In this document: positions 9,431 to 21,288 of the stretch, one piece after another
Position numbering within the stretch: the stretch's first letter is position 1
How the letters are laid out: each line of letters starts with the position of its first letter
DNA from: Phycomyces nitens
Lineage: Eukaryota > Mucoromycota > Mucoromycetes > Mucorales > Phycomycetaceae
Length of the DNA: 64,000 bases
Assembly (NCBI GenBank): GCA_022702545.1
Contig: JAHRBC010000008.1
Coordinates: forward strand, 1,612,001-1,676,000
Reading direction: 5' to 3'
Position numbers and translations under genes: made by a program
The notes under the pieces: model-generated
Databases searched by the model: none
The model's input: the letters and a program-made list of their open reading frames with translations, nothing else
Told to the model about the DNA's origin: nothing

Positions 9431-9442
9431 ATTGGTAGCTGA
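9431..9442 (+). other. Primer-binding region of gypsy A
   Basis: TTGGTAGCTGAA immediately after the LTR, in the place of a minus-strand tRNA primer site. The same block follows the 5' LTRs of B and of C, showing the three share a priming system. The leading TGGTAGC resembles sites complementary to an initiator-Met tRNA end, but only over 7 bases. Confidence 0.65.
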
Positions 9443-9832
9443 ATGACCGAGTCTTCCAACCTGAAAAATACAGAAATACAGTTTACAGACGCTCAAAAGA
9501 AGTCCTTTGAGATTGAAGAACGAGTTCAGGCCTTGCTTCCTGACAAATTTACTCGTACTGTTCCTCACATTCCTTTGGACCAGCATCTCCGATCTTCTCC
9601 TGCTCAAGTAGCCTTCTGGGAAGCCCAAGCCAGCCTTATTGTTGCCAAATTGACCGGTGTACCTGTTTCTACACCTACGGACCCAGATTCGCCCATCTAC
9701 GTACCTGTTCCCAGTTCTTTGCCTGCTCCACAGATGAGCAATCAACCGGCTCCCGCCCCTGATGCTCCTGCCGTGGTATCCATGCCTGATCTCATCGCAG
9801 CTTTTACTGCTGCCCTGCGCAGCTCCCAGCCA

Positions 9833-9864
<32 letters not shown>

Positions 9865-12800
9865 GGCTGCCAGCCATGTTTCGCTGCCATCCTCTGTTCG
9901 TATTGAACGTCCCAATTTTTACCGTGGAGAACGTTCGGCCAACGCCATTGATGGATGGATCCGCTCGGTGGAGCGTTTTGCTGAACTCCATCGCATTGAT
10001 TACGACAGCTGGACCTCGTACGCCATCACCCTTCTGCGTGATCGTGCTGATGTTTGGTGGCGTCGTCTTGAAGACAATGGTACCTGCTCGTCGGATTGGC
10101 GTACTTTCACTCGTTTGCTGAACAATAATTTCCGCCCGGTTCACTCTATCCAGAATGCCCGCGACCGCATCCGCTCATTGCGCCAGACTGGTTTGGTTGA
10201 AACATACATCGATACCTTCCAGGATCTGCACATGGACATCCTGTCCATGACCGAAGACGAGGCCCTTGACAGGTTTACCAATGGTTTGCGCCCCGAAACC
10301 CGTAGCCAGGTTCGTTTCCAAGAACCTCTAAATGTTGGTGAAGCCGCCCGCACTGCCCTTGCGTTTGAGAATGGCCGTCGCCCCGTTCCTGTTTTCCGTC
10401 CTGAGATTGTCCCACAGTATGCTCACGACAATGGTCCCACTCCAATGGACCTTGACGCTATGGAGGGAAGGGGGTCCATGCGGACCAATCACCGAGGACA
10501 TTGGGGACAACGCAGTGGCCGGAATTCCGCTTCCCACTCCGAGCAGAAATCGAACCAACAGAGGGGTCAAGATAACCGCGAGTGTTTCTGGTGTGGCCAG
10601 ACTGGCCACCTTAAGCGTTTTTGCCAAGACCGTATTGCCGCCATCTGCCAACTTGATGAAGGACGGGTAAAGTCCCAAGGCCGCAGGGAGATGTCGTTCA
10701 ACACAACCGAGTTGAGAGGGGACCAAGTGCACGAAGCACAAAGTCCCAATAACAGGGATGTAAATGATTACGATAGTGTTAATTATAAAGAACATGTTAA
10801 TAAAGCTTCATCTCACCAGTATCCTGATGTCCCTGCCCTTGTACATGAAGACTTGATGCATCTAGAGCAACTTAACTCTACTGTCAGCACTGACCTACCA
10901 CTGTATAAAGCCACCTATGAAGGAAGACAGATATCAGTCCTGATTGATAGCGGTGCCAGTGCCAACTATGTGACACCAGAAATTGCCAAGAATGCCACAC
11001 AGGTCACCGAGGTCCGTGATCGACAAGTCGAGACAGCTGGGGGCCACAGAACACCAATCACCAAGAAAGTCAATATGCCAATCTTGCTCAATGGATATGA
11101 AGACATAATCGAAGCGTATGTATTCCCGATGAAGTTCGATGTAATCCTGGGTCGCACATGGCTCCAACAAGCACAGCCAATACCTGATTGGTTTGACGAT
11201 AGCTGGAAGCTGCAGAGAGGAAAGGAAGAGTACATCATCAAACCGTACAATACCCGAACCGATACACAGCACCTTGGTTATCTCGTGTCACACAAGCAGG
11301 CGAAAAAGTTGATGGAGAAAGCCGAAGCCGATAGCTGCTTGCTGTATGTGAAAGAGGATGTAAAGAAGAATAGCGACAATCTGGATTGGGACAACCTTGC
11401 CAAGGACTTCCCTGATGTGTTCCGTGATGAGCTCCCTGGCGTACCACCAGACCGCGATGTGCAACATGTAATCGACACAGGAAATGCAAGGCCAATAAGC
11501 AGAGCACCCTTCAAGATGAGTCCCCTGGAGCTGGACGAACTCAAGCGTCAGCTCAAAGAACTCCTGGATCTTGGGTTGATCAGACCTAGTGCGTCGCCTT
11601 GGGGTGCTCCTGTTTTGTTTGTCAAGAAGAAAGATGGTGCTATGAGAATGTGTATTGACTACCGTGCCCTGAACAAAGTGACCGTAAGAAATAACCACCC
11701 GCTCCCCAGAATTGATGAATGCCTTGAACGTCTCCGTGGATCCGCACATTTCACCAGCCTCGACTTGAAAAGCGGTTACCACCAAGTCAAGATCCAGTCC
11801 AGTGATGTTCCCAAGACGGCGTTCAACACCCGGTATGGCCAATACGAGTTCCTCGTACTCCCGTTTGGTTTGACCAATGCGCCCCCAACGTTCCAGAGCC
11901 TGATGAACCGTGTCCTTGGTGACTGCCTGGATAAGTTTGCGCTAGTGTACCTGGATGATATCCTCATATTCAGCAAGACCGAGGAAGACCACCACCGCCA
12001 TGTCCGACACGTCCTGGAAAGGTTGCAAAAGGAGAAGCTCGTGGCCAATCTGAAGAAGTGTGAGTTCAACAAGAAAGACCTTATCTTTGTTGGATTCCAC
12101 ATCTCGGCACAAGGCATTCTACCGGCACCTGGAAAGGTTACGGCTGTCAAGGAATGGCCTGCACCGACCAACGTTCAAGAGGTCCGCCAATTCTGTGGGT
12201 TAGCCCAGCACTACCGGAGGTTCATTCCCAGTTATGCTAGCATAGCATCTCCCCTGACAGACTTGACCAAGGGTACTGGTGCCAAGAGACGACCGATTGT
12301 ATGGATGGAGGAGTGCCAAAGGAGCTTCGACCTGATCAAGGAAAAGCTGACCTCGCCTCCTGTCCTACAAGCTCCTGATGTGCACAGACCCTACCGCATA
12401 GAGACCGATGTGTCTGACTTTGGTGTTGGCACAGTATTATTACAAGAAGGCAAGGACGGTTTGTGGCACCCATTGGCATATGAGTCCAAGAAGTTCTCTT
12501 CGGCGGAGCGATCCTACCCAGCCCAAGAAAGAGAATTACTCGGGATCATGCACGCTCTCCGCACCTGGCATTGTCTCATTGACGGTAGACCGTACACTGT
12601 GTTCTCGGACCACCTGCCCCTCAAGTACTTCAGGTCTCAAGTAACACCAACCCCGCGTTTGGTCAGATGGATCGCCGAGTTGGAGCTGTATGCCCCTGAC
12701 ATCCAGTACAAGCCTGGTAAGGAGAACGATGTACCCGATGCCCTGTCCCGCGTTGGAGGTCCCGAAAGCAAGAGCGCTGCAGACTCCATCGAACCTGAGT

Positions 12801-14263
12801 ACCTGTATGCCACACCGCTGACCCACGCGACTGACTGGCCAAACTACTATCTCTTCCGACCAGATCAAGTACCCCTTGAGGCCAAGCAAATCGTCGAGAA
12901 GAACCAAGAGCACTTCGTCACAAGGGATCGAAAAGTATTTCGAAGAGTACTGGTGAAAGAAGACGAAGTACCAGAAGTGCCATTCCTGCCTTTTGCCCAC
13001 CGCGCCGATACTGTCCAATCGTTCCACAAGGGTTTTGGCCACTCAGGACTGGTAACCATGATGGATATGTTGAAGCCCCATTACTGGTGGCCTACTATGC
13101 GCAATGACTTGAAAGAATGGTTGAGCTCATGTCCAGAATGCCAGTTGAACGCAAGAAAAGATGGACAGCACCACGATGAAATGCACCCACTGAAAGTCCC
13201 TGAAGCATTCCAACGATGGCACCTAGATTTCATTGGTAGGCTTCCCGCAACACTGAAAGGCAACCGGTGGATCCTTGTCGCTGTAGATTACACGACCAAC
13301 TGGCCAATTGCCCGCGCTGTCCCAGTAGCATCTGCTGAAGCCGTGGCCGACTTCATTTATGAAGAGATTGTGATGCGTTTTGGGTGTCCAGGGGAGATTC
13401 TGACAGACCGTGGGGCCAATTTTACAAGTAAACTCGTAGCCGCCTATTTAAGCCATATCAAGACCAACCACCGCCTCACCTCTGCCTTCTACCCACGCAC
13501 CAATGGTAAGTATGAGCGCCTCAACGGAACCCTCAAACAAATGTTGCGCAAATACACGAATGGTGCTCTCCACTGCTGGGATGAATTCCTGTTTGCTGCC
13601 CTGTGGGCCTGTCACATTTGCACCCACTCTACTACTGGCTACAGTCCGTTTTTCCTCACGTATGGCCGCCATCCTGTTCTCCCTGGGGATCCACAACTTC
13701 CTTATTTGGACATCGCCACTTCTGAAGACCCTCGGGCCATTGCTGATAAGACCGCCGATCAACTTGAAAACGTAGGTAGAGCACGTGAAGCTGCAGAGCT
13801 ACGCATGCGAGTGATGAGTGAGAAGGATAAAGAAAAATGGAATGCCGTGATCAAGAAAGTGTCGTTTGAGATTGGCGACCATGTCAAACTCACGCACGAA
13901 GGCCGCTTTGGTTTGGAACCTCAGTTCAAGGGTCCTTTTGTCGTCATGAACAAGAACGACAATTATGGGACATACCAGTTGAAGACCATGGAAGGCAAGC
14001 CTCTCGCGTCCTGGGTCCATGTTGACCGCCTGTACAAGACCCACGGTGACACCCCTCATGACACATGGTACAACCCGACCGCCTCTTGTTCAGCTTGGCA
14101 CGCTGCGATGCAACTTCTGGATACTGAGGTCCCCAACGATGCCATTGACCCTGTGGCGTCTCCCGACGATATTAGTGCTCGTGGACGATCACAAAGCCAG
14201 GAGGGGGGTAATGTCAGAGTTGACATCGGCAACCAAAATCGGCTCTTGATAGGTAACCAGTAA
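9443..14263 (+). CDS. Gag-Pol polyprotein of gypsy A (single ORF, 1606 aa)
   Basis: One continuous frame replaces the usual gag/pol pair. The Gag capsid region (around residues 150-300) follows a Pro/Ala-rich stretch made of PAPA repeats. A CCHC zinc knuckle (CFWCGQTGHLKRFC) lies near residue 380. The retropepsin active site is D502 in IDSGA. RT has YLDD at 836-839. RNase H starts with IETDVSDFG. Integrase carries an H2C2 finger (HKGFGHSG...CPECQ) and the triad D1262, D1322, E1358 with 35 residues between the last two. No chromodomain. The frame runs 52 nt into the 3' LTR, so the last 17 residues are LTR-encoded. With no stop or frameshift, Gag excess must come from protein processing or another route rather than from recoding. 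Confidence 0.9.
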
Positions 14264-14587
14264 TGGTTGACCTTGTTGGGTAAACAATCAAGACCTTGCC
14301 AATTGGTTTCCATCTATATGTTTCTAAATGTCTCAAGTGTCTTAGATTGCGAATATCTCTCAAGTATATTCTACTGGACAATAGCTATCTAAGACATATT
14401 AACGTAGCTATACATTTAGCCATAAATCGAATTACATTTTGTATAAATAGTAAAACGATTTGTATCAATAAAGGATCATCTATCTATTACTTAAAAACTA
14501 TTCTCTAAACTTGACAATCCCCAGTGGTATTGATTCTGCGACTTAGTTACAAGTGCCAGAAAAGAAATACCAGATCGAGATTTGACA
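14212..14587 (+). repeat. Shared middle LTR (3' of A, 5' of B)
   Basis: 376 bp. The gag frame of B starts 12 bp beyond it, after the same primer-binding block as in A, so one LTR serves both elements. The third LTR has the same 376-bp length once its interruption is removed. Confidence 0.9.
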
Positions 14588-14599
14588 ATTGGTAGCTGA

Positions 14600-17500
14600 A
14601 TGACCGAGTCTTCTGACCTGAAAAATACAGATATACAGTTTACAGACGCCCAAAAGCGATCTTTTGAGATTGAAGAACGAGTTCAGGCCTTGCTTCCTTC
14701 CAAATTTGCTCGTACGGTTCCTCACATCCCTTCGGACCAGCGTATCCGTTCCACCCCTGCTCGAGTAGCCTTCTGGGAAGCCCAAGCCAGCCTTATTGTT
14801 GCCAAATTGACCGGTGTACCTGTTTCTACACCTACGGACCCAGATTCGCCCATCTACATACCTGTTCCCAGCTCCATGCCCGAGCCTCCAATGAGTGAAC
14901 CCGTCTCCCCCACTCCCAATGTTCCTGCGAACATCTCCATGCCTGAGTTAATCGCAGCTTTCACTGCTGCTCTCCGTGAATCACAGCCGCCTGCTTCCTC
15001 TCCTGTCCCTGCTCCTACCCATAGCCCCGTTTCGTTGCCTGCATCTGTCCGGATTGAGCGCCCTGATTTCTACCAGGGAGACCGCTCCGCCAATGCCATT
15101 GATGGTTGGGTCCGTTCCGTTGAACGATTTGCAGAACTGCACCGAATGGAGTACGAGAGTTGGACCTCCTATGCCATCACTCTCCTCCGTGATCGTGCCG
15201 ATGTTTGGTGGCGCCGTCTCAAAGACAATGGTACCCGTACGTCGGATTGGCGCACCTTCACTCATCTACTCAATGACAATTTCCGCCTGGTCCATTCCAC
15301 CCAAAATGCCCGTGACCGCATTCGCTCGTTGCGCCAAACCGGATTGGTGGAATCCTACATCGATACTTTCCAGGACCTCCGTATGGACATTCCATCCATG
15401 ACGGAAGACGAGGCTCTTGACCGTTTCACTAATGGCCTGCGACCTGAAACCCGCAGCCAAGTCCGTTTCCGTGAACCTTTGGACGTCTCCGAGGCCGCGC
15501 GCACTGCCCTCGCTTTTGAAAATGGTTGCCGCCCTGCCCCAGGACCTCATCCTGAGATGGTCCCCCAGTATGACTATAATAATGGCCCCACACCTATGGA
15601 CCTTGATGCCATGGAGGGGAGGGGGTCAGTGCGGACCAATAACCGAGGATGATGGGGGCAGCGAAATGGCCGGAATTCCGCATCACACTCCGACCAGAGA
15701 CCAGCCCAACAGAAAAGTCAAGACAACCGTGAGTGTTTCTGGTGTGGCCAGACGGGACACCTGAAGCGATTCTGCCAAGACCGACTTGCCGCAATCCGCC
15801 AGCTCGATGAAGGGCGTGCAAGAACCCAAGGCTGCAAAGACATGAACTTCAACGCAGCCGAACTGAAAGGGGACCAGTTGTGTGAAATGCAAAACCCCAA
15901 GAACAGGGATGTAAACGATTACAATAGTGTTAATTATAAAGAATATGATAATAAAACCTTGTCTCACCAGTATCATGATGTCCCTACCACTGTAAATGAT
16001 GACCTGATGCATTTGGAGCAGTTAAACTCCACAGTCAACACCGACTTGCCACTATATGAAGCCATATTTGAAGGAAGGCCGATATCAGTGTTAATTGACA
16101 GTGGCGCCAGTGCCAATTATGTCACCCCAGCAATCGCCAAGAACACTGACCAGGTGGTGGAAGTCTGAGATCAACAAGTGGAGACAGCTGGTGGCCATTG
16201 CACAGCAATCACCAAGAAGATCACCATGCCCATTGCTCTTGGTGGATATGCAGACACAATTGAGGCCTACGTGTTCCCCATGAAATTTGACCTTATCCTG
16301 GGTAGATCTTGGCTCCAGCAAGCACAGCCCATTCCAGATTGGTTTGATGACAGCTGGAAGTTGAACTCTGATGGACAGGAGTTTGTCCTCAAGCCACAGA
16401 ATGCACGAACCAACGACAATCACCTAAATTACCTAGTGTCACACAAGCAAGCCAAAAAATTGATGGAGACAACTGGTGCCGACAGCTTCCTACTGTATGT
16501 CAAGGAAGATATGGTTGATGACACAAGCGACACCGAGTGGAACAATCTGGCCAAGGATTTTCCTGATGTGTTCCGTGATGAGCTTCCCGGTGTACCACCG
16601 AACCGCAATGTACAACATGTCATTGACACTGGCGATGCAAGACCGATTAGCCGACCACCATTTAAGATGAGCCCCTTGGAGCTAGATGAGCTCAAGCACC
16701 AGCTCAAGGAACTTTTGGATCTGGGTTTGATACGCCCTAGTGCGTTACCATGGGGTGCTCCTGTGCTGTTTGTTAAGAAGAAAGATGGCACGATGAGAAT
16801 GTGCATTGACTACCGAGCATTGAACAAAGTAACTGTCTGCAACAACCACCCTCTGCCTAGAATCAATGAATGCCTGGAGAGGCTCCGTGGATCCGCCCAT
16901 TTTACCAGCCTTGACTTGAAAAGCGGATATCACCAAGTAAAGATCCAGCCCACCGATGTCCCCAAAACCGCATTCAATACCAGATACGGCCAATATGAAT
17001 TCCTTGTCCTCCCATTTGGCCTGACCAATGCGCCCCCGACCTTCCAAAGCCTCATGAACTGCGTCCTTGGTGATTGTCTGGATGACTTTGCACTAGTGTA
17101 CCTCGATGATATCCTCATCTTTAGCAAGACCGAAGAAGACCACCGCCGCCATGTCCAACACGTCCTGAAAAGGTTGCAAGAGGAGAAGCTCATGGCTAAT
17201 CTGAGGAAGTGTGAATTCAACAAGAAAGAACTTATCTTTGTTGGGTTCCACATCTTGGCACGAGGCATTCTACCTGCACCTGGAAAGGTTACGGCTGTCA
17301 AGAAATGGCCTGCACCGACCAATGTCCAAGAGGTCCGCGAGTTCTGTGGTCTTGCCCAACACTACCGAAGGTTTATTCCCAACTATGCAAGTATAGCATC
17401 CCCGCTGACAGATCTGACCAAGGGTACCGGTGCCAAGCGTAGACCAATTGTATGGACAAAGAAGTGCCAAAGGAGTTTTGACTTGATCAAAGAAAAACTG

Positions 17501-19411
17501 ACCTCGCCTCCTGTTCTACAAGCCCCAGACGTGCACAGACCATACCACATAGAAACTGATGCATCCGATTTTGGTGTTGGTGCTGTATTGTTGCAAGAAG
17601 GCAAGGATGGTTTGTGGCACCCTCTAGCATACGAGTCAAAGAAGTTCTCTTCGGCGGAGCGATCCTATCTGGCCCAGGAACGAGAACTTCTCGGAATCAT
17701 ACATGCCCTCCGTACTTGGCGTTGTCTTATTGATGGTAGACCATACACCGTGTTCTCCGACCACTTGCCCCTCAAGTACTTCCGTTCTCAAGTCACACCA
17801 ACTCCCCGCTTAGTAAGATGGATTGCAGAATTGGAACTGTATGCACCGGATATCCAGTACAAGCCCGGCAAAGAGAACGATGTGCCAGATGCCCTGTCCC
17901 GTGTTGGTGGCCCTGAGAGCAAGAGCGCTGCAGACTCTATTGAGCCAGACTATCTGTATGCCACACCGCTGACTCACGCCACAGACTGGCCCAATTATTA
18001 CCTGTTTCAGCCTGATCAAGTGCCACCCAATGCGAAGCAAATCGTGGAGAAAAACCGTGTGCACTTCTTGGTGAGAAACCGTAAGGTATACCGGAAGGTG
18101 GAGATCGCTGGAGAGGCCCATGAGGTACCATTCCTCCCTTTTGCCCGCCATGCTGACACCGTGCATGCGTATCACAAGGGTTTTGGCCACTCTGGACTTG
18201 CTACTATGGTTGATTTACTGAAGCCTCGTCACTGGTGGCCCACTCTGCGTAACGATCTAAAGGAATGGCTAAGCTCGTGTCAAGAATGCCAGCTGAATGC
18301 CCGCAAGGATGGCCAGCACCATGACGAGATGCATCCACTGAAAGTTCCAGAAGCCTTCCAACATTGGCACTTGGACTTCATCGGCCGCCTACCATTGACC
18401 CTGAAAGGTAACCGGTAGATCCTTGTCGCCATGGACTATACAACAAACTGGCCCATTGCCCGTGCAGTCCCTGTTGCCTCTGCTGAAGCCGTAGCAGATT
18501 TCATCTACGAAGAAATAGTAATGCGTTTTGGATGCCCCGCTGAGATCCTCACTGACCGCGGTGCCAACTTCACCAGCAAGCTAGTAGCAGCATACCTGAG
18601 CAGGATCAAGTCCAATCATCGCCTTACCTCTGCATTTCACCCAAGAACAAACGGTAAATGTGAGCGACTCAATGGCACCCTCAAGCAGATGTTGCGTAAG
18701 TATACGAATGGTGCTCTCCATCGTTGGGATGAGTTTCTGAATGCCGCGCTTTGGGCCTGCCGTATCCGCACCCACTCGACCACTGGGTATAGCCCATTCT
18801 TCCTCACATATGGCCGCCACCCTGTACTCCCTGGTGATCCCTAGCTGCCCTATATGGACAAGACCATCTCTGAAGATCCTCGCGCTGTAGCTGACAGAAC
18901 TGCTGACCAGTTGGAGAACGTGGGTAGAGCTCGTGAGGCTGCCAAACTGCGTATGACCGTTGCCAGCACCAAGGACAAAGAGAAATGGGATGCCGTTATC
19001 AAGAAAGTGTTGTTCGAGATTGGCGATCATGTCAAACTCACGCACGAAGACCGTTTTGGTTTAGAGCCTTGGTTCAAGGGCCCTTTCGTTGTCATGAACA
19101 AGAATGACACTTATGGTACGTATCAGTTGAAGACAATGGAAGGCAAGCCTCTCACGTCCTGGGTTCACGTCGACCGGCTATACAAGACCCATGGTGATGT
19201 TCCCCAAGATACCTGGTACAACCCCACCGCCTCTCACTCTGCTTGGCGTGCTGCAATGCGACTTTTGGACAGTGAAGTCCCTAACAATGTCGTAGACCCC
19301 TTGGCCTCTCCCGATGACGTTGGTGCTCGTGGACGATCACACAGCCAGGAGGGGGGTAATGTCAGAGTTGACATCGGCAACCAAAATCGGCTCTTGATAG
19401 GTAACCAGTAA
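14600..19411 (+). pseudogene. Gag-Pol of gypsy B with four in-frame stop codons
   Basis: Colinear with the A polyprotein and in one frame throughout. Stops are at 15650-15652 (TGA), 16166-16168 (TGA), 18416-18418 (TAG) and 18842-18844 (TAG). The third replaces TGG by TAG, and the second and fourth sit where A has CGT and CAA, so C-to-T and G-to-A changes dominate. The zinc knuckle, the protease IDSGA, RT YLDD, RNase H DASDFG and the integrase finger and catalytic residues are all still recognisable. RNase H keeps the usual DASDFG where A has DVSDFG. The absence of indels suggests point decay, not deletion. Confidence 0.85.
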
Positions 19412-19718
19412 TGGTTGACCTTGTTGGGTAAACGATCAAGACCTTGCCAATTGGTTTCCATCTATATGTTTCTAAATGTCTCAAGTGTCTTAGATTGCGA
19501 ATATCTCTCAAGTATATTCTACTGGACAATAGCTATCTAAGACATATTAACGTAGCTATACATTTAACCATAAATCGAATTACATTTTGTATAAATAGTA
19601 AAACGATTTGTATCAATAAAGGATCATCTATCTATTACCTAAAAACTATTCTCTAAACTTGACGATCCCCAGTGGTATTGATTCTGCAACTTAGTTACAA
19701 GTGCCAGAAAAGAAATAC
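19360..19718 (+). repeat. Third LTR of the A/B array, left part
   Basis: 359 bp of the LTR, ending at AGAAATAC where gypsy C begins. The missing 17 bp are at 31578-31594, giving 376 bp in total, the same as the middle LTR. Confidence 0.85.
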
Positions 19719-19986
19719 TGTCGTTCCTGATCTGGGATGGTCTTCCTTTTACTATAACAAAGCCAAAAGGTCAATCCCACTGGGGAAACAGGAGTATACG
19801 TAAAATCAAAGAGAGGATAAAAGATCCTTTTTTATTGTTATGACTTTGGTTATCTTATATAGTTTTCTAACTAATACTGCGCATTATCCGCAGTAGCTAT
19901 TATATGGTATTTTAATAAAAGAAGAGACATTGTACTGTGGTTAATCATCTTCAGATTTTATGGATTCATCAAAATAATGTCTGACA
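19719..19986 (-). repeat. Extra LTR of the gypsy C family, short variant
   Basis: 268 bp, same family as 19989-20299 but lacking about 43 bp that contain a second copy of the GTACTGCGGTTAA motif. It is separated from the next LTR by only two bases (AT). It could be a solo LTR or the remnant of a tandem copy. Confidence 0.75.
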
Positions 19987-19988
19987 AT

Positions 19989-20299
19989 TGTCGTTCCTGA
20001 TCTGGGATGGTCTTCCTTTTACTATAACAAAGCCAAAAGGTCAATCCCACTGGGGAAACAGGAGTATACGTAAAATCAAAGAGAGGATAAAAGATGCTTT
20101 TTATTATTATGACTTTGGTTATCTTATATAGTTCTCTAACTAATACTGCGCATTATCCGCAGTAGTTATTATATGATATTTTCATAAAAGAAGAGACATT
20201 GTACTGCGGTTAATGCTCAGGAAGATGTTACTGCGCATAAAGAAGTACTGCGGTTAATCATCTTCAGATTTTACGGATTCATCAAAATAATGTCCAACA
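19989..20299 (-). repeat. 3' LTR of gypsy C
   Basis: 311 bp, same length as the 5' LTR. In element orientation it begins TGTTGG (5' LTR: TGTCGG) and ends CGACA, preceded by a purine-rich CGGGAGGGTGA tract. Confidence 0.85.
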
Positions 20300-21288
20300 T
20301 CACCCTCCCGAAACTGTTGATAGTCCTCGATCAACCACAGAGGAATCCACAAGGGAAAACGGCAAGGCAGAAGAGGCATCCAAGACAAGGTCACGGCGCA
20401 TCTGGGCACGGGCAGGGGTTGGGTGATACCAGGTATTGTGAAAATCATCGGATTTGGCAATCTTGAGGCGATCGGCATGGACCCAGGAGGTATAAGGCAC
20501 ACCCTCCATGGTAGTGAGCTTGTATATGTTCTTTTCAAAGTTCTTGTCAACAACAATGTACGGTCCCATCCAGTTGTACTCTAAGCCAAATTTGTTCTCA
20601 TGTCGTAGCAACAAATGCTCACCAATTGCAAACTGATGCGGTTTCATAATGGAGTCCCATCGTTCCTTGTCTTGTTGACTATTGGCGGCTACTCGAGCAT
20701 CAGCATCTATGCGAGCTTGTTGGAGATTACAAAGAAAAGGAATGGCACCATCAGAAACAAGAGCAGGATCATTGGGAATCGATGTATCCATGAATGGGCG
20801 CAAGGGATCACCGGGAATACGGGGTTCGCGACCATATGTCAAGAAAAACGGGCTAAACCCAGTCGTGCGGTGCTTTCTGATTTGGCAAGCCCAAAGTGAA
20901 GTCTCCAGATATTCGTCCCAACGATGTATAGCTCCATGGACATATTTGCGCAACATTTGTTTGAGGATACCATTTAATCGTTCACATTTCCCATTGGTCT
21001 GGGGGTGAAAGGCAGAAGTCAACTTGTGGTGCAGCTTGATCTTTTGAATGTAGAATTTTAGGATATGCGACATAAAGTTGGCACCACGATCAGTGAGAAT
21101 TTCGTCAGGGCAGCCAAAACGCATAACGATTTCTTCGTACAGGAAGTTGGCGATGGCTTCACCAGTGGCAGCAGGGACAGCACGGGCAATGGGCCAGTTA
21201 GTGGCATAATCAACTGCAACAAGAATCCAACGGTTTCCATTTACGGTAGTGGGTAGTTCTCCAATGAAATCGAGATGCCAGCGTGAGA
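20300..21288 (-). pseudogene. Gypsy C integrase part, out of frame with pol
   Basis: Continues the polyprotein after a frame change near 21241-21290. It encodes the integrase core after the first catalytic Asp (TDRGANF and GKCERLNG blocks) and the C-terminal region (HLLLRHENKFGLEYNWMGPY), ending at a TGA that touches the LTR. The upstream H2C2 finger lies in the preceding pol frame. A one-base indel would account for the break. No chromodomain. Confidence 0.75.

Larger units (their letters stand above)
9046..14587 (+). mobile_element. Ty3/gypsy retrotransposon A, apparently intact
   Basis: 5542 bp: LTR 9046-9429, one gag-pol frame 9443-14263, LTR 14212-14587. The LTRs begin TGTCAG; the first ends CTGACA and the second TTGACA. 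The right LTR is also the left LTR of element B, so A and B form a tandem array. The primer-binding region follows the LTR at TTGGTAGCTGAA, and a purine tract (AGGAGGGGGGTAA) precedes the 3' LTR. Domain order protease, RT, RNase H, integrase defines Ty3/gypsy. There is no chromodomain. Confidence 0.9.
14212..19718 (+). mobile_element. Ty3/gypsy retrotransposon B, inactivated; tandem with A
   Basis: Full-length second unit of the array: middle LTR, gag-pol, third LTR. The third LTR is interrupted at 19718 by gypsy C, and its final 17 bp (CAGATCGAGATTTGACA) lie at 31578-31594 on the far side. The internal region is colinear with A, without frameshifts but with four nonsense codons. Confidence 0.85.

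Noticed and set aside
9830..9870. Tandem repeat CTCCTGCTCCTG as a CRISPR-like or satellite array
   Set aside because: It encodes the Pro-Ala linker of Gag and has no spacers.
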